NCBI GenBank assembly: GCA_947625095.1
Contig: CANQMX010000005.1
Coordinates: forward strand, 16,145-80,144
DNA: 64,000 nt
Origin: an uncultured Clostridia bacterium
GTDB taxonomy: Bacteria; Bacillota; Clostridia; Christensenellales; Borkfalkiaceae
Reading direction: 5' to 3'
Shown here: piece after piece, positions 56,623-64,000 of the stretch
How the letters are laid out: every line of letters begins with the position of its first letter
Position numbering within the stretch: the first letter of the stretch is position 1
The notes under the pieces: generated by a model
The model's input: the letters and a program-made list of their open reading frames with translations, nothing else
What the model was told of the DNA's origin: nothing
Databases searched by the model: none
Position numbers and translations under genes: made by a program

Positions 56623-59600
56623 TTATTCCTTATCCTCGTCGTCGTCGCCGAAGAGGTCGCCGAACGGGCCGTCGTCGTCCACGTCGGCCATATCGTCGTC
56701 CTCCCTGTCGCCGAAGAGTTCCTCGGAGGCGAACTCCTCGTCCTCGCCCGCCTCGTCGAAGATAGAGCCGAACGCGCCGTCCTCCTCCTCTTCGCCGCCG
56801 ATGTCGAAGTCGAAATCGGTCTCTTCTGTCTCGGGGATGGGTTCGGGGCGCTTGCCCTCGTCCCTGTCGTCATCGTCGAATTCGCGGATGATGAGTTCCT
56901 CTCCCGTCTCGGTGAGCACCTTCACGTCGAGCGCGAGCGACTGCAACTCCTTCAAAAGCACCTTGAACGCCTCGGGGATGCCCGGTTCGGAAATATTGTT
57001 GCCCTTTACGATGCTCTCATACGTCTTGACGCGCCCGACGATGTCATCCGACTTCACGGTGAGGATCTCCTGCAAGATGTGCGCCGCGCCGTAGGCTTCC
57101 AAAGCCCAGACTTCCATTTCGCCGAAGCGCTGTCCGCCGAACTGCGCCTTGCCGCCGAGGGGCTGCTGCGTCACCATGCTGTACGGGCCTATCGAGCGCG
57201 CGTGGATCTTGTCGTCGACCAAGTGGATGAGCTTGATCATGTACATGATGCCGATCGTCACGCGGTTTTCAAAGGGTTCGCCCGTTCTGCCGTCGAACAC
57301 CTGGAACTTACCGTCCACCTTGCCCTCGGGGTTGAAGAGGTTGTTCTCCCTGAAGAGCTGCTCGATGTCCTTCTCCGTCGCGCCGTCAAAGACGGGCGTC
57401 GCGATCTTCCAGCCGAGCTGGCGGCACACATACCCGAGGTGCACTTCCAAAACCTGCCCGATGTTCATACGCGAAGGCACGCCCAACGGGTTCAAAAGAA
57501 TTTGCAGCGGCGTACCGTCGGCAAGGAAAGGCATATCGGCCTGCGGCAACACGCGCGAGATGACGCCCTTGTTCCCGTGGCGGCCTGCCATCTTGTCGCC
57601 GACCTGTATCTTTCTCTTCTGCGCAACGTACACGCGCACGAGTTTATTCACCCCGGGCGAAAGTTCGTCCTTATTTTCGCGGGTGAACACCTTAACGTCC
57701 ACAACAATGCCGCCCTCGCCGTGGGGCACGCGAAGGGAGGTATCGCGCACCTCGCGCGACTTCTCGCCGAAGATGGCACGCAGCAGCCTCTCCTCGGGGG
57801 TGAGTTCGGTCTCGCCCTTGGGGGTGACTTTGCCGACGAGGATATCGCCGCTCTGCACTTCCGCGCCGATGCGCACGATGCCGTCCTCGTCCAAATCTTT
57901 CAATGCGTCGTCGCCGACGTTGGGGATATCCCTCGTGATCTCCTCTTCGCCGAGTTTCGTATCCCGCGCCTCGGTCTCGTGTTCCTCGATGTGGATGGAG
58001 GTAAACACGTCGTCCTGCACGAGTTTTTCGGAGATGAGGATGGCGTCCTCGTAGTTATAGCCCTCCCACTCCATGAAGCCGACGAGAATGTTCTTGCCGA
58101 GGGCAAGTTCGCCGTTCTTGGTGGAGGGGCCGTCCGCAATGACCTCCCCCTTCGCCACTCTGTCCCCCGTGGAGACGATGGGGCGCTGGTTGAGGCACGT
58201 CCCTTGGTTGGAACGCTCGAACTTCTTTAACGGGTACTCCGTCTCAAAGCCCGAATCCTCGCGGATGACAATTTTATCGGAGGAGACGGCAACCGCCGTG
58301 CCCCCCTCTTTCGCGCGCACGATGACGCCCGAGTCGCGCGCAATGGCGGCCTCGATGCCCGTCGCCACGATGGAACTCTCCGTCGTGAGTAGCGGCACCG
58401 CCTGCCTCTGCATATTCGAGCCCATGAGGGCGCGGTTGGTATCGTCGTTTTCAAGGAAGGGAATGAGCGCCGTCGCCACCGAGACAAGTTGTTTGGGGGA
58501 AACGTCCATATAGTCGATACGCTCCCTCGGCATCTCGGTGATGAGTTCCTTGTAGCGGCAGCCGACGCGGGCGTTCACGAACCTGCCCTCCCAGTCGAGG
58601 GGTTCGTTGGCCTGCGCCACAACGTACCTGTCCTCCTCGTCGGCAGTCAGGTAGTCCACGTGGTCGGTGACGATCCCCGTCTCCTTGTCCACCTTGCGGT
58701 AGGGCGCCATAATGAACCCGAACTCATTGACCTTGGCGAAGGTCGCAAGCGACGAGATAAGCCCGATGTTCTGACCTTCTGGGGTCTCGATGGGGCACAT
58801 ACGGCCGTAGTGCGAGTGGTGCACATCGCGCACTTCGAAGGTCGCGCGGTCTCTGTTCAACCCGCCCGGGCCGAGCGCCGAGAGCTTCCGCTTGTGCGTG
58901 AGTTCCGCAATGGGGTTGGTCTGGTCCATGAACTGCGAGAGCTGGGAACTTCCGAAGAACTCGCGGATGACGGCGGAGATGGGTCTCACGTTGATGAGCG
59001 ACGAGGGCGTGACCTCCATGGGGTCGGCGGTCGCCATGCGCTCCTTGATGAGGCGCTCCAATCTCGACATCCCGATGCGCAGTTGGTTTTGCAGCAGTTC
59101 GCCCACCGAGCGCACCCTGCGGTTGCCGAGGTGGTCTATCTCGTCGATCGTGCCGATGCCGTAGATGAGGTCGAGGTTGGTGGAGACGGCGGCGACGATA
59201 TCGTCCACCGTGATGCACTTGTGGTTGAGTTTCTCCACAAGGGGCTTAATGGCCTTTTTCTCTTCGGGCGTCACGCCGTTGACGCGTTTCAGCGCCTCCA
59301 AGTCGACGGGCGCACCCTCCGCGGTGCTGTCCTCGCGGGCGAGCAGTTCGTGGAAGAGTTTGCACGCCGCCACAAATTTCACGCGGTTGTCGGCGCGCTT
59401 CAAGCGGTTCTTCTTCTCCTCCTGCTTCTCGTCTGCCTCGGGTTCTGTCTCGCGGGTGTAGTAGATGGCGTTGATCTCGTCGAGGTACTCGTCCGCCACC
59501 TCCTCCACGCTCTTCTCCGCGCACGCCGCGGCGATCTTCTTGGAGAAGAGATAATTGGGGTAATACACCGTTTTCAGCAGCCCGAACGCCTTGGGGTTCT

Positions 59601-60681
59601 TGTCGGAGATGGCGGAAAAATCCACCGTCCCGTTGGAGATGATCTTGTGCCGCACTTCCCCGTCCTCGGGGTCGTTGACAATGACGTACACCTCGCCGAT
59701 GCCCGCGTTCTGAATGGCGCGCGCCTGCTCCTCGGTGACGGTCTCCCCCTTGGAGGCGAGAAGTTCTCCCGTCTCGGGGTGGAAGATGTCGTCGGCGATG
59801 CGGCAGCCGGGCAATCTATAAGCGAGGTTGAGTTTTTTGTTGAACTTATACCGCCCCACCTTGGCCACGTCGTAGCGGCGCGGGTCGAAGAAGAGGGTAT
59901 TGAGGTGCTGGCGCACCGATTCCTCAGTGGGCACTTCGCCGGGGCGCAGACGGCGGTAGAGGGCGATGAGGCCGTCCGATTCCGAGCGGATGGGCGGGTT
60001 GTCCGCGGCGTCCTTTTTGATGGTGGCGGCGATCATCTTGTTGCCGCCGAAGAGTTCCTCGAGGGCGTGATCCGAGCCGTACCCGAGGGCGCGGAGGAGC
60101 ACCGTCGCGGTGAGTTTGCGCTTTCTGTCCACGCTCACCCACAGAACGCCCTGTGCGTCCTGCTTGAATTCCAGCCACGCGCCGCGGCCGGGGATGACGG
60201 TGGTGTTGTACATCTGCTTGCCCGTCTTGTCGGTCTCGCACTCGTTGTTCACGCCGGGGGAGCGGACGAGCTGGGAGACGATGACGCGCTCCGCCCCGTT
60301 GATGATGAACGAGCCGTTCTCTGTCATGAGGGGCAGGTCGCCCATAAAGACGTCCTGTTCGAGGATCTCGTCCTTGACTTTGTTGACGAGGCGCACCTTC
60401 ACGCGGAGGGGAAGGGCGTAGGTAGCGTCGCGGTTGCGGCACTCTTTTTCGTCGTACTTGGCACTCTTGCCGAATTCGTGGCCGAGGAAGTATAGCTCGA
60501 AGTGATCGGAGAAATCGGTGATCGGGGAGTAGTCCTCGAGGATCTCCGAGATCCCTTCGTTCACAAAGGCGTCGTAGCTTTCTCGCTGAATTTCGACGAG
60601 GTTGGGGATATCAATGACTTCATTGATATTGCCGAACTTTCTGCGTTCGGTTTTCCCGTAGCGTTGGATTGGTAAGTTCAT
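56623..60681 (-). CDS. rpoB: RNA polymerase subunit beta, with acidic C-terminal extension
   Basis: Catalytic RNA polymerase subunit, 1352 aa, over 100 residues longer than typical Firmicutes RpoB. Conserved blocks include [34 protein letters not shown] and [10 protein letters not shown]. Two lineage features explain the extra length: a charged insert before [20 protein letters not shown] (with [17 protein letters not shown]), and a C-terminal tail of about 80 residues rich in D/E with [17 protein letters not shown] and [13 protein letters not shown]. In the rifampicin region the sequence is [13 protein letters not shown]; the fourth basic position (E. coli R529) is Lys. The SD site AAGGAG is 11 bases from the ATG, rather far. 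rplJ and rplL are not upstream. Confidence 0.97.
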   Translation of the reverse strand: MNLPIQRYGKTERRKFGNINEVIDIPNLVEIQRESYDAFVNEGISEILEDYSPITDFSDHFELYFLGHEFGKSAKYDEKECRNRDATYALPLRVKVRLVNKVKDEILEQDVFMGDLPLMTENGSFIINGAERVIVSQLVRSPGVNNECETDKTGKQMYNTTVIPGRGAWLEFKQDAQGVLWVSVDRKRKLTATVLLRALGYGSDHALEELFGGNKMIAATIKKDAADNPPIRSESDGLIALYRRLRPGEVPTEESVRQHLNTLFFDPRRYDVAKVGRYKFNKKLNLAYRLPGCRIADDIFHPETGELLASKGETVTEEQARAIQNAGIGEVYVIVNDPEDGEVRHKIISNGTVDFSAISDKNPKAFGLLKTVYYPNYLFSKKIAAACAEKSVEEVADEYLDEINAIYYTRETEPEADEKQEEKKNRLKRADNRVKFVAACKLFHELLAREDSTAEGAPVDLEALKRVNGVTPEEKKAIKPLVEKLNHKCITVDDIVAAVSTNLDLIYGIGTIDEIDHLGNRRVRSVGELLQNQLRIGMSRLERLIKERMATADPMEVTPSSLINVRPISAVIREFFGSSQLSQFMDQTNPIAELTHKRKLSALGPGGLNRDRATFEVRDVHHSHYGRMCPIETPEGQNIGLISSLATFAKVNEFGFIMAPYRKVDKETGIVTDHVDYLTADEEDRYVVAQANEPLDWEGRFVNARVGCRYKELITEMPRERIDYMDVSPKQLVSVATALIPFLENDDTNRALMGSNMQRQAVPLLTTESSIVATGIEAAIARDSGVIVRAKEGGTAVAVSSDKIVIREDSGFETEYPLKKFERSNQGTCLNQRPIVSTGDRVAKGEVIADGPSTKNGELALGKNILVGFMEWEGYNYEDAILISEKLVQDDVFTSIHIEEHETEARDTKLGEEEITRDIPNVGDDALKDLDEDGIVRIGAEVQSGDILVGKVTPKGETELTPEERLLRAIFGEKSREVRDTSLRVPHGEGGIVVDVKVFTRENKDELSPGVNKLVRVYVAQKRKIQVGDKMAGRHGNKGVISRVLPQADMPFLADGTPLQILLNPLGVPSRMNIGQVLEVHLGYVCRQLGWKIATPVFDGATEKDIEQLFRENNLFNPEGKVDGKFQVFDGRTGEPFENRVTIGIMYMIKLIHLVDDKIHARSIGPYSMVTQQPLGGKAQFGGQRFGEMEVWALEAYGAAHILQEILTVKSDDIVGRVKTYESIVKGNNISEPGIPEAFKVLLKELQSLALDVKVLTETGEELIIREFDDDDRDEGKRPEPIPETEETDFDFDIGGEEEEDGAFGSIFDEAGEDEEFASEELFGDREDDDMADVDDDGPFGDLFGDDDEDKE

Positions 60682-61308
60682 CCGTCAAATAACTCCTTTT
60701 ATGATGTTATCATTTGGCGATTTACCGAGTATATCTTTTCATCGATAAAAACCGACATATCCGAAATTTTATTCTCATCTCTCGCGTCCCCCGTCTGCGT
60801 CATTCTGAACCCCCGTGAGGGGGTGAAGAATCCCGAACAACGCAGTCCTACTCGCCTGTCCATAGCTGCCCCCTTTCCAAGGGGGCGGCTCCGCCGCAGG
60901 CGAAGTAAGAATCCCGAATTACGAAGTCCAGCCCCTCATACCGCCCCGCGCGCTCGTCGGCGCAAACTCCGCTTTAAGCCCTTTGCGTTCCGCAAAGGGC
61001 AACCGCGCTCCGTTGCGCCTCCTCTTTCCGAAAAATCTTTGCTACGCAATCTTTTTCGGAATACCTCTTCTCTACTAAGCGCGGCACGAGCCGCAGGCGA
61101 AGTACCGGGCGTAGCCCGAGTGAATCTTCCCCAAACGAAGTCCTACTCGCCCTCACAAACTGTCATGTCGACCGAAGGCGTAGCCGAAGTGGAGACATCT
61201 CTACCTAATTCTCGCCCCCTCTTGGGAGAAGGTAGGGGGTGGGGCTTCCCCTCTCTTTCCCGCGGAAAAAAATTTCTTTTCTTCCCCGAAAAAACCTGTC
61301 ACCTACCC
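60682..61308. repeat. Repeat-dense gap upstream of rpoB
   Basis: No gene. Module D (60798-60850): TCATTCTGAACCCCC-GTGA-GGGGG, then TGAAGAATCCCGAACAACGC and AGTCCTAC. A partial repeat of GAATCCCGAAttACGAAGTCC follows at about 60908-60930. A hairpin TTCCGAAAAATC / CTTTTTCGGAA sits at 61026-61061, the relative of the one after recA. Module B (61070-61104) and module C (61161-61201; TGTCATGTCGACCGAAGGCG, TAGCCGAAGTGGAGACATC) come next. The rpoB transcript from the promoter at 61444-61472 would run through all of these. Confidence 0.8.
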
Positions 61309-61337
61309 TTTACTTCGCGCAAAAAATACGGTATAAT
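61309..61337 (+). promoter_or_regulatory. Rightward sigma-A promoter facing the rpoB promoter
   Basis: TTTACT (61309-61314), 17-bp spacer, TATAAT (61332-61337). The predicted transcript starts near 61344 and runs toward rqcP. It first passes a GAGGAG site and a tiny frame at 61364-61384. Confidence 0.65.
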
Positions 61338-61363
61338 GGAGGTGTAGTGAGGAGCGGCGACCC

Positions 61364-61384
61364 ATGTGCGGCCTATATAAATAG
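61364..61384 (+). CDS. Possible 6-codon leader peptide (MCGLYK)
   Basis: ATG TGC GGC CTA TAT AAA TAG, with GAGGAG nine bases upstream, 20 nt after the predicted start of the rightward transcript. The stop codon lies in a small hairpin (CCTAT-ATAA-ATAGG). Too short to support by composition; listed because promoter, SD site and frame line up. It could act in attenuation or be chance. Confidence 0.3.
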   Translation: MCGLYK

Positions 61385-61443
61385 GGAAAGCGACTTTTGC
61401 AAAACCGCATAGAGATGCATTTTACATAGTGATACAGTATGGA

Positions 61444-61472
61444 ATTATAGCAAAGGGTGCACAAGATGTCAA
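61444..61472 (-). promoter_or_regulatory. Leftward consensus sigma-A promoter, probably for rpoBC
   Basis: Minus strand TTGACA (61472-61467), 17-bp spacer, TATAAT (61449-61444), both perfect. It lies about 760 bp upstream of rpoB. No better candidate was found closer to rpoB (a TATACT at 60730-60735 lacks a -35 box). It faces the rightward promoter at 61309, so the two transcripts overlap at their 5' ends by about 90 nt. Confidence 0.75.
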
Positions 61473-61873
61473 ACGGTTTTGCGCGCGGAAAAAAATTTTT
61501 TCGCAAAATCGACAAAAAAAGTTGATTTTCCCCTACTTCCGCCCCCAGACGAAGTCCGCCCCCTTGCTTCCCCCTCGTGGGGGAAGTGCCCCGCAGGGGC
61601 AATAGGGGTGTCCCTCCCCTCATACCGCCCCACGCGCACTATTGCCGACTAAGCGTGGCACGAGCCGTAGGCGAAGTACGACCGAAGGGCGGAGCGTATC
61701 CTCCCTCCAACGCAGTCCGACCATCCGCCATAAAAACTGTAAAAACTGTCATGTCGACCGAAGGCGTAGCCGAAGTGGAGACATCTCCACCTCTTCCTCA
61801 TACCGACGACCGAAGGGCGGAGCGTATCCTCCCTCCAACGCAGTCCGACCATCCCCCATCAAAAAGGAGCTTT
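61473..61873. repeat. Repeat-dense gap upstream of rqcP
   Basis: No gene. The hairpin segment CTTCCCCC-TCGT-GGGGGAAG with GCCCCGCAGGGGCAATAGGG (61560-61615) is the reverse complement of 6868-6925. Module B follows at 61626-61680. Module E (CCGAAGGGCGGAGCGTATCC, TCCCTCCAACGCAGTCCGAC) occurs twice, 61681-61725 and 61809-61853, as 45-bp direct repeats. Module C lies between them at 61747-61787, nearly identical to 61161-61201. Confidence 0.8.
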
Positions 61874-62116
61874 ATGCGCATCGATAAATTTCTGAAAGTA
61901 TCGCGAATCCTGAAGCGCCGCACCGTCGCGCAGGAGGCGGCGAACGCGGGCAAGATCTCGGTGAACGGGCGGGAGGTCAAGCCATCGTACCGGTTGAAGG
62001 TAGGCGACGTCGTCGAGGTCGCCTTCACGGCGGGCGTGCTGAAATTCCGTGTGTTGGAACTCAAAGAGACGGTCAAAAAGGACGAAGCCCCCACCCTCTA
62101 CGAGATCCTCCCCTGA
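61874..62116 (+). CDS. rqcP: RqcP, S4-domain ribosome quality control factor
   Basis: An 80-aa RNA-binding protein. Nearly the whole length is an S4 fold: MRIDKFLKVSRILKRRTVAQ, AGKISVNGREVKPSYRLKVG and ELKETVKKDEAPTLYEIL match B. subtilis RqcP (YabO). RqcP stabilises the P-site tRNA while RqcH adds alanine tails to stalled chains on 50S subunits. AAGGAGC precedes the ATG. The upstream frame that extends it to 61577 is built of intergenic repeats and is not coding. Confidence 0.9.
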   Translation: MRIDKFLKVSRILKRRTVAQEAANAGKISVNGREVKPSYRLKVGDVVEVAFTAGVLKFRVLELKETVKKDEAPTLYEILP

Positions 62117-62451
62117 CCCCTCCCGCCTCCCATGTCATTCTGAACCCCCGTGAGGGGGTGAAGAATCCCGAAGTACGAAGTCCAACCCCTCCGCCATAAA
62201 TTGTCATTCCGCCCCATAAGGCCTACCCTCCTTGGGAGGGGAGGCTCCGCCGCAGGCGGTGGTGGGGAGGCTCCTTATTCCGAGGGCGTAGCCCGAGTGA
62301 ATCTCCCCCCACGAACGCAGTCCGACTATTCCCCTCCCATCGCCCCGTCGGCGCACCCCCGCCCCCACGGAAAAAATTGCAAGGAAAAAGCGGCGCAAGC
62401 GCAATAAAAAAGTAAAAACCCTCTCTTTTTTATCCATGCGCCCCGATTTCC
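62117..62451. repeat. Gap with modules D and related fragments
   Basis: Module D occurs at 62133-62184 (same CCCCC-GTGA-GGGGG hairpin as at 60.8 kb, followed by GAAGAATCCCGAAGTACG and AAGTCC). After it come a GGGAGGGGAGGCTCCGCCGC stretch and GGGCGTAGCCCGAGTGAATC, the latter also seen near 61109-61131. No gene is supported. Confidence 0.7.
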
Positions 62452-62513
62452 CTCTACCCACAGTAGAGCCGCCCAGCCTCGCGTCCAAATCCAACTCTAC
62501 TCACAGTAGAGTT
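62452..62513 (+). promoter_or_regulatory. Twin palindromes upstream of ispDF
   Basis: CTCTAC-CCACA-GTAGAG (62452-62468) and CTCTAC-TCACA-GTAGAG (62495-62511; extended to AACTCTAC / GTAGAGTT). The two are 43 bp apart start to start, about four helical turns, and end 23 bp before the ispDF ATG. This is the geometry of a paired operator; as RNA they would form two small hairpins. The regulator is unknown. Confidence 0.55.
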
Positions 62514-62536
62514 AAAAATCACCAAAAGGAAACCCT

Positions 62537-63679
62537 ATGATATCCGTCATTCTCTGCGCCGCGGGCAGCGGCACGCGGGCAAATTTGCCCGAAAACAAAA
62601 TCTTGCACGACCTCAACGGTATGCCCGTGCTTTGCCATTCCCTGTCGGCGTTCGCGCCGTATGCGGATGAGATCCTCGTGGCGTGCCGCAAGGAGGATGA
62701 ACCCCGCGTCCTCCCCCTCCTCGCGCCCTATCCGCAGGCGCGCGCCGTCCTCGGCGGAGCGACCAGAACGGACAGCGTTTATGCGGTTTTGCAGAAAATC
62801 ACGGGCGATATCGTCCTCATCCACGATGCCGCGCGCCCCTTCGTCACGCCCAAAGTGATCGAGGACTGCATCGCGAGCGTGGAGGCATACGGCAGCGGCG
62901 TGTGCGCCCTGCCCGCGACGGACACCGTGGTGCTCACGGAGAACGGCTACCGCACCCCCAAGCGCGACGGCGTTTTCACCGTGCAGACCCCGCAGGGCTT
63001 CCGCACCGCGCCTCTTCTCGCCGCCTATGAGAGGGCGATGGAGAGCGGCGAGGCCTTCACCGACGACAGCGGGATCTACGCCCGTTTTGCAGAGCCACCC
63101 CACCTCTTCCTCGGCGACCCCGCCAACAAAAAACTCACATATATTGGCGATTTTTCGCCTGCGGAGCGCGTCGGCTTCGGCGTCGATACCCACGCCTTCG
63201 CGCACCAAGATGAAATCGACCGCGGCATCGCCCGCCTCAATTTGAACTACATCACACTGTGCGGCGTCGTCATCGCGTCCGACCGCGCCCTCGAAGCCCA
63301 CAGCGACGGCGATGTCCCCGTCCACGCCCTCATGGATGCCCTCCTTTCCGCCATCGGCGAGCGGGATATCGGCTTCCACTTCCCCGATACCGACCCCGTC
63401 TACAAAGATGCGGACAGCATGGCGCTGCTCGCCCGCGTCATGCAGATGGTGGAAGCGCGCGGATTTTTCGTGAAGAACGCGAGCGTCACCATTCTCTGCG
63501 AACGCCCGCGCCTCTCGCCCCATATCGAGAAGATGCGCGAAAATTTGCGCCGTGCGCTCCGCACAAACGCCGTCGCGGTCGCGGCGGGCACGAACGAAAA
63601 ATTGGGCTACATCGGCGAAGGGAAGGGCGTCACCGCCTGCGCCACGGTTTTACTCGGCGCACAGGGAAAGACGCCGTAA
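62537..63679 (+). CDS. ispDF: Bifunctional IspDF (MEP cytidylyltransferase / MECDP synthase)
   Basis: Two steps of the methylerythritol phosphate isoprenoid pathway in one 380-aa chain. IspD part (1 to about 210): CAAGSGTR loop (7-14), then ENKIL with K21, VLGGATRTDSV, IHDAARPFV and FTVQTPQGF. IspF part (about 211-380): the metal site GFGVDTHAF with D217 and H219, HSDGDVPVHALMDALL with H255, GFHFPDTDPVY and a C-terminal GYIGEGKGVTACA. The catalysts of the separate enzymes are all present. AAAGG precedes the ATG. radA follows, as in the Firmicutes radA-ispD-ispF neighbourhood, though here the order is reversed. Confidence 0.96.
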   Translation: MISVILCAAGSGTRANLPENKILHDLNGMPVLCHSLSAFAPYADEILVACRKEDEPRVLPLLAPYPQARAVLGGATRTDSVYAVLQKITGDIVLIHDAARPFVTPKVIEDCIASVEAYGSGVCALPATDTVVLTENGYRTPKRDGVFTVQTPQGFRTAPLLAAYERAMESGEAFTDDSGIYARFAEPPHLFLGDPANKKLTYIGDFSPAERVGFGVDTHAFAHQDEIDRGIARLNLNYITLCGVVIASDRALEAHSDGDVPVHALMDALLSAIGERDIGFHFPDTDPVYKDADSMALLARVMQMVEARGFFVKNASVTILCERPRLSPHIEKMRENLRRALRTNAVAVAAGTNEKLGYIGEGKGVTACATVLLGAQGKTP

Positions 63680-63957
63680 CGGTACGCCTTTGTTACGTGT
63701 CATTCTGTCCCGCCCGCACTATTGTCGACTAAGGGCGGCACGAGCGCGTAGCGCGAAGTAGGGAAAAGAAGAATCCCGAACAACGAAGTCCGACCACACC
63801 CCGTCCCCTTGTAAAAGGCGGAACAAGCGCCAAACGGAAAAAGAAATCTGCCGCAAGAAAAAAATTTCTTTCCCGCCGCCGCGCGCCGTTCCCCCAAAGG
63901 GGGAACGGCGCGCGGCGGCGGGAAAGAAAAAGATGAAAAAACCATAGGAGAACGATC
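63680..63957. repeat. Gap with module B and a 31-bp perfect palindrome
   Basis: Module B lies at 63707-63761 (CCCGCCCGCACTATTGTCGA, CTAAGGGCGGCACGAGCGCG, CGAAGTAGGG). It is followed by GAAGAATCCCGAACAACGAA and GTCC (module D tail). Then a perfect palindrome runs from 63865 to 63929: 31-bp arms with loop AAA. Outer parts are TTTCTTTCCCGCC / GGCGGGAAAGAAA and inner parts CCGTTCCCCC / GGGGGAACGG. It ends 28 bp before the radA start and could block or regulate read-through from ispDF. Confidence 0.8.
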
Positions 63958-64000
63958 ATGCCGAAAACGCAATTTGTCTGCGCCGAATGTGGCTACACAA
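63958..64000 (+). CDS. radA: DNA repair protein RadA, first 14 codons (runs off window)
   Basis: The visible start MPKTQFVCAECGYT contains the first CxxC of the N-terminal zinc finger and matches the RadA/Sms opening (KTxFVCxECGYxS). RadA is a RecA-like helicase that helps branch migration in recombination. AGGAG lies seven bases upstream. The neighbourhood with ispDF agrees with this call. Confidence 0.8.
   Translation, partial: MPKTQFVCAECGYT

Noticed and set aside
61303..61365. A 20-codon minus-strand frame (MGRRSSLHLHYTVFF...) in the rpoB leader
   Set aside because: No convincing SD site and it covers the opposing promoter; nothing supports it beyond the open frame.

Overview
The window reads as chromosomal DNA of a GC-rich, anaerobic, gut-type member of the Clostridia. 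This is inferred from gene content: spo0A, a collagen-like surface protein, tryptophanase, D-lactate dehydrogenase and the order ftsK/spoIIIE - rimO - pgsA - cinA - recA - rny. The Christensenellales/Borkfalkia neighbourhood is plausible but untested. Promoters are mostly sigma-A type with recognisable Shine-Dalgarno (SD) sites.

Layout. 1-2497: an AT-rich block with the 5' end of a sugar-binding lipoprotein gene, xylB and an IS3-family remnant. 2498-4913: a YitT-type membrane protein, a Cys/Gly/Asn-rich small protein, and a BrnT/BrnA toxin-antitoxin pair framed by inverted copies of one hairpin. 4996-20040: a long leftward housekeeping run of rny, GH1 glycosidase, nadE, recA, cinA, pgsA, rimO, ftsK, an unknown membrane-anchored protein and spo0A. 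The Spo0A receiver lacks its phosphoacceptor aspartate. 20221-32139: an ABC-F ATPase, then fermentation and transport genes (Fe-dependent alcohol dehydrogenase, tryptophanase, DUF368 lipid carrier transporter, glutamate dehydrogenase, collagen-like protein, Ca2+ ATPase, D-lactate dehydrogenase). 32235-34397: tRNA-Arg(CCT) followed by an AT-richer restriction-modification pair. 34442-43263: an 8.5-kb gene for a giant MBG-repeat surface protein, coupled to a small acidic-tailed membrane protein. 43572-52735: a glycosyltransferase, a HAD phosphatase, a HelD-type helicase, a TetR-controlled ABC exporter operon and a lipoprotein. 52831-60681: rpoB-rpoC without rplJ/rplL next to them. 61874-64000: rqcP, a fused ispDF and the start of radA.

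The intergenic DNA is unusual. Nearly every gap over 250 bp holds copies of a few short modules, recombined in different orders and orientations and often built around long perfect palindromes. They are densest at 47.8-48.5 kb and 60.7-63.9 kb. I see no CRISPR array, rRNA or intact insertion sequence.

The most notable items are the phosphoacceptor-less Spo0A, the modular repeat system, several promoters whose predicted start point coincides with the start codon, the giant MBG protein with its coupled partner, and two promoters facing each other between rpoBC and rqcP.
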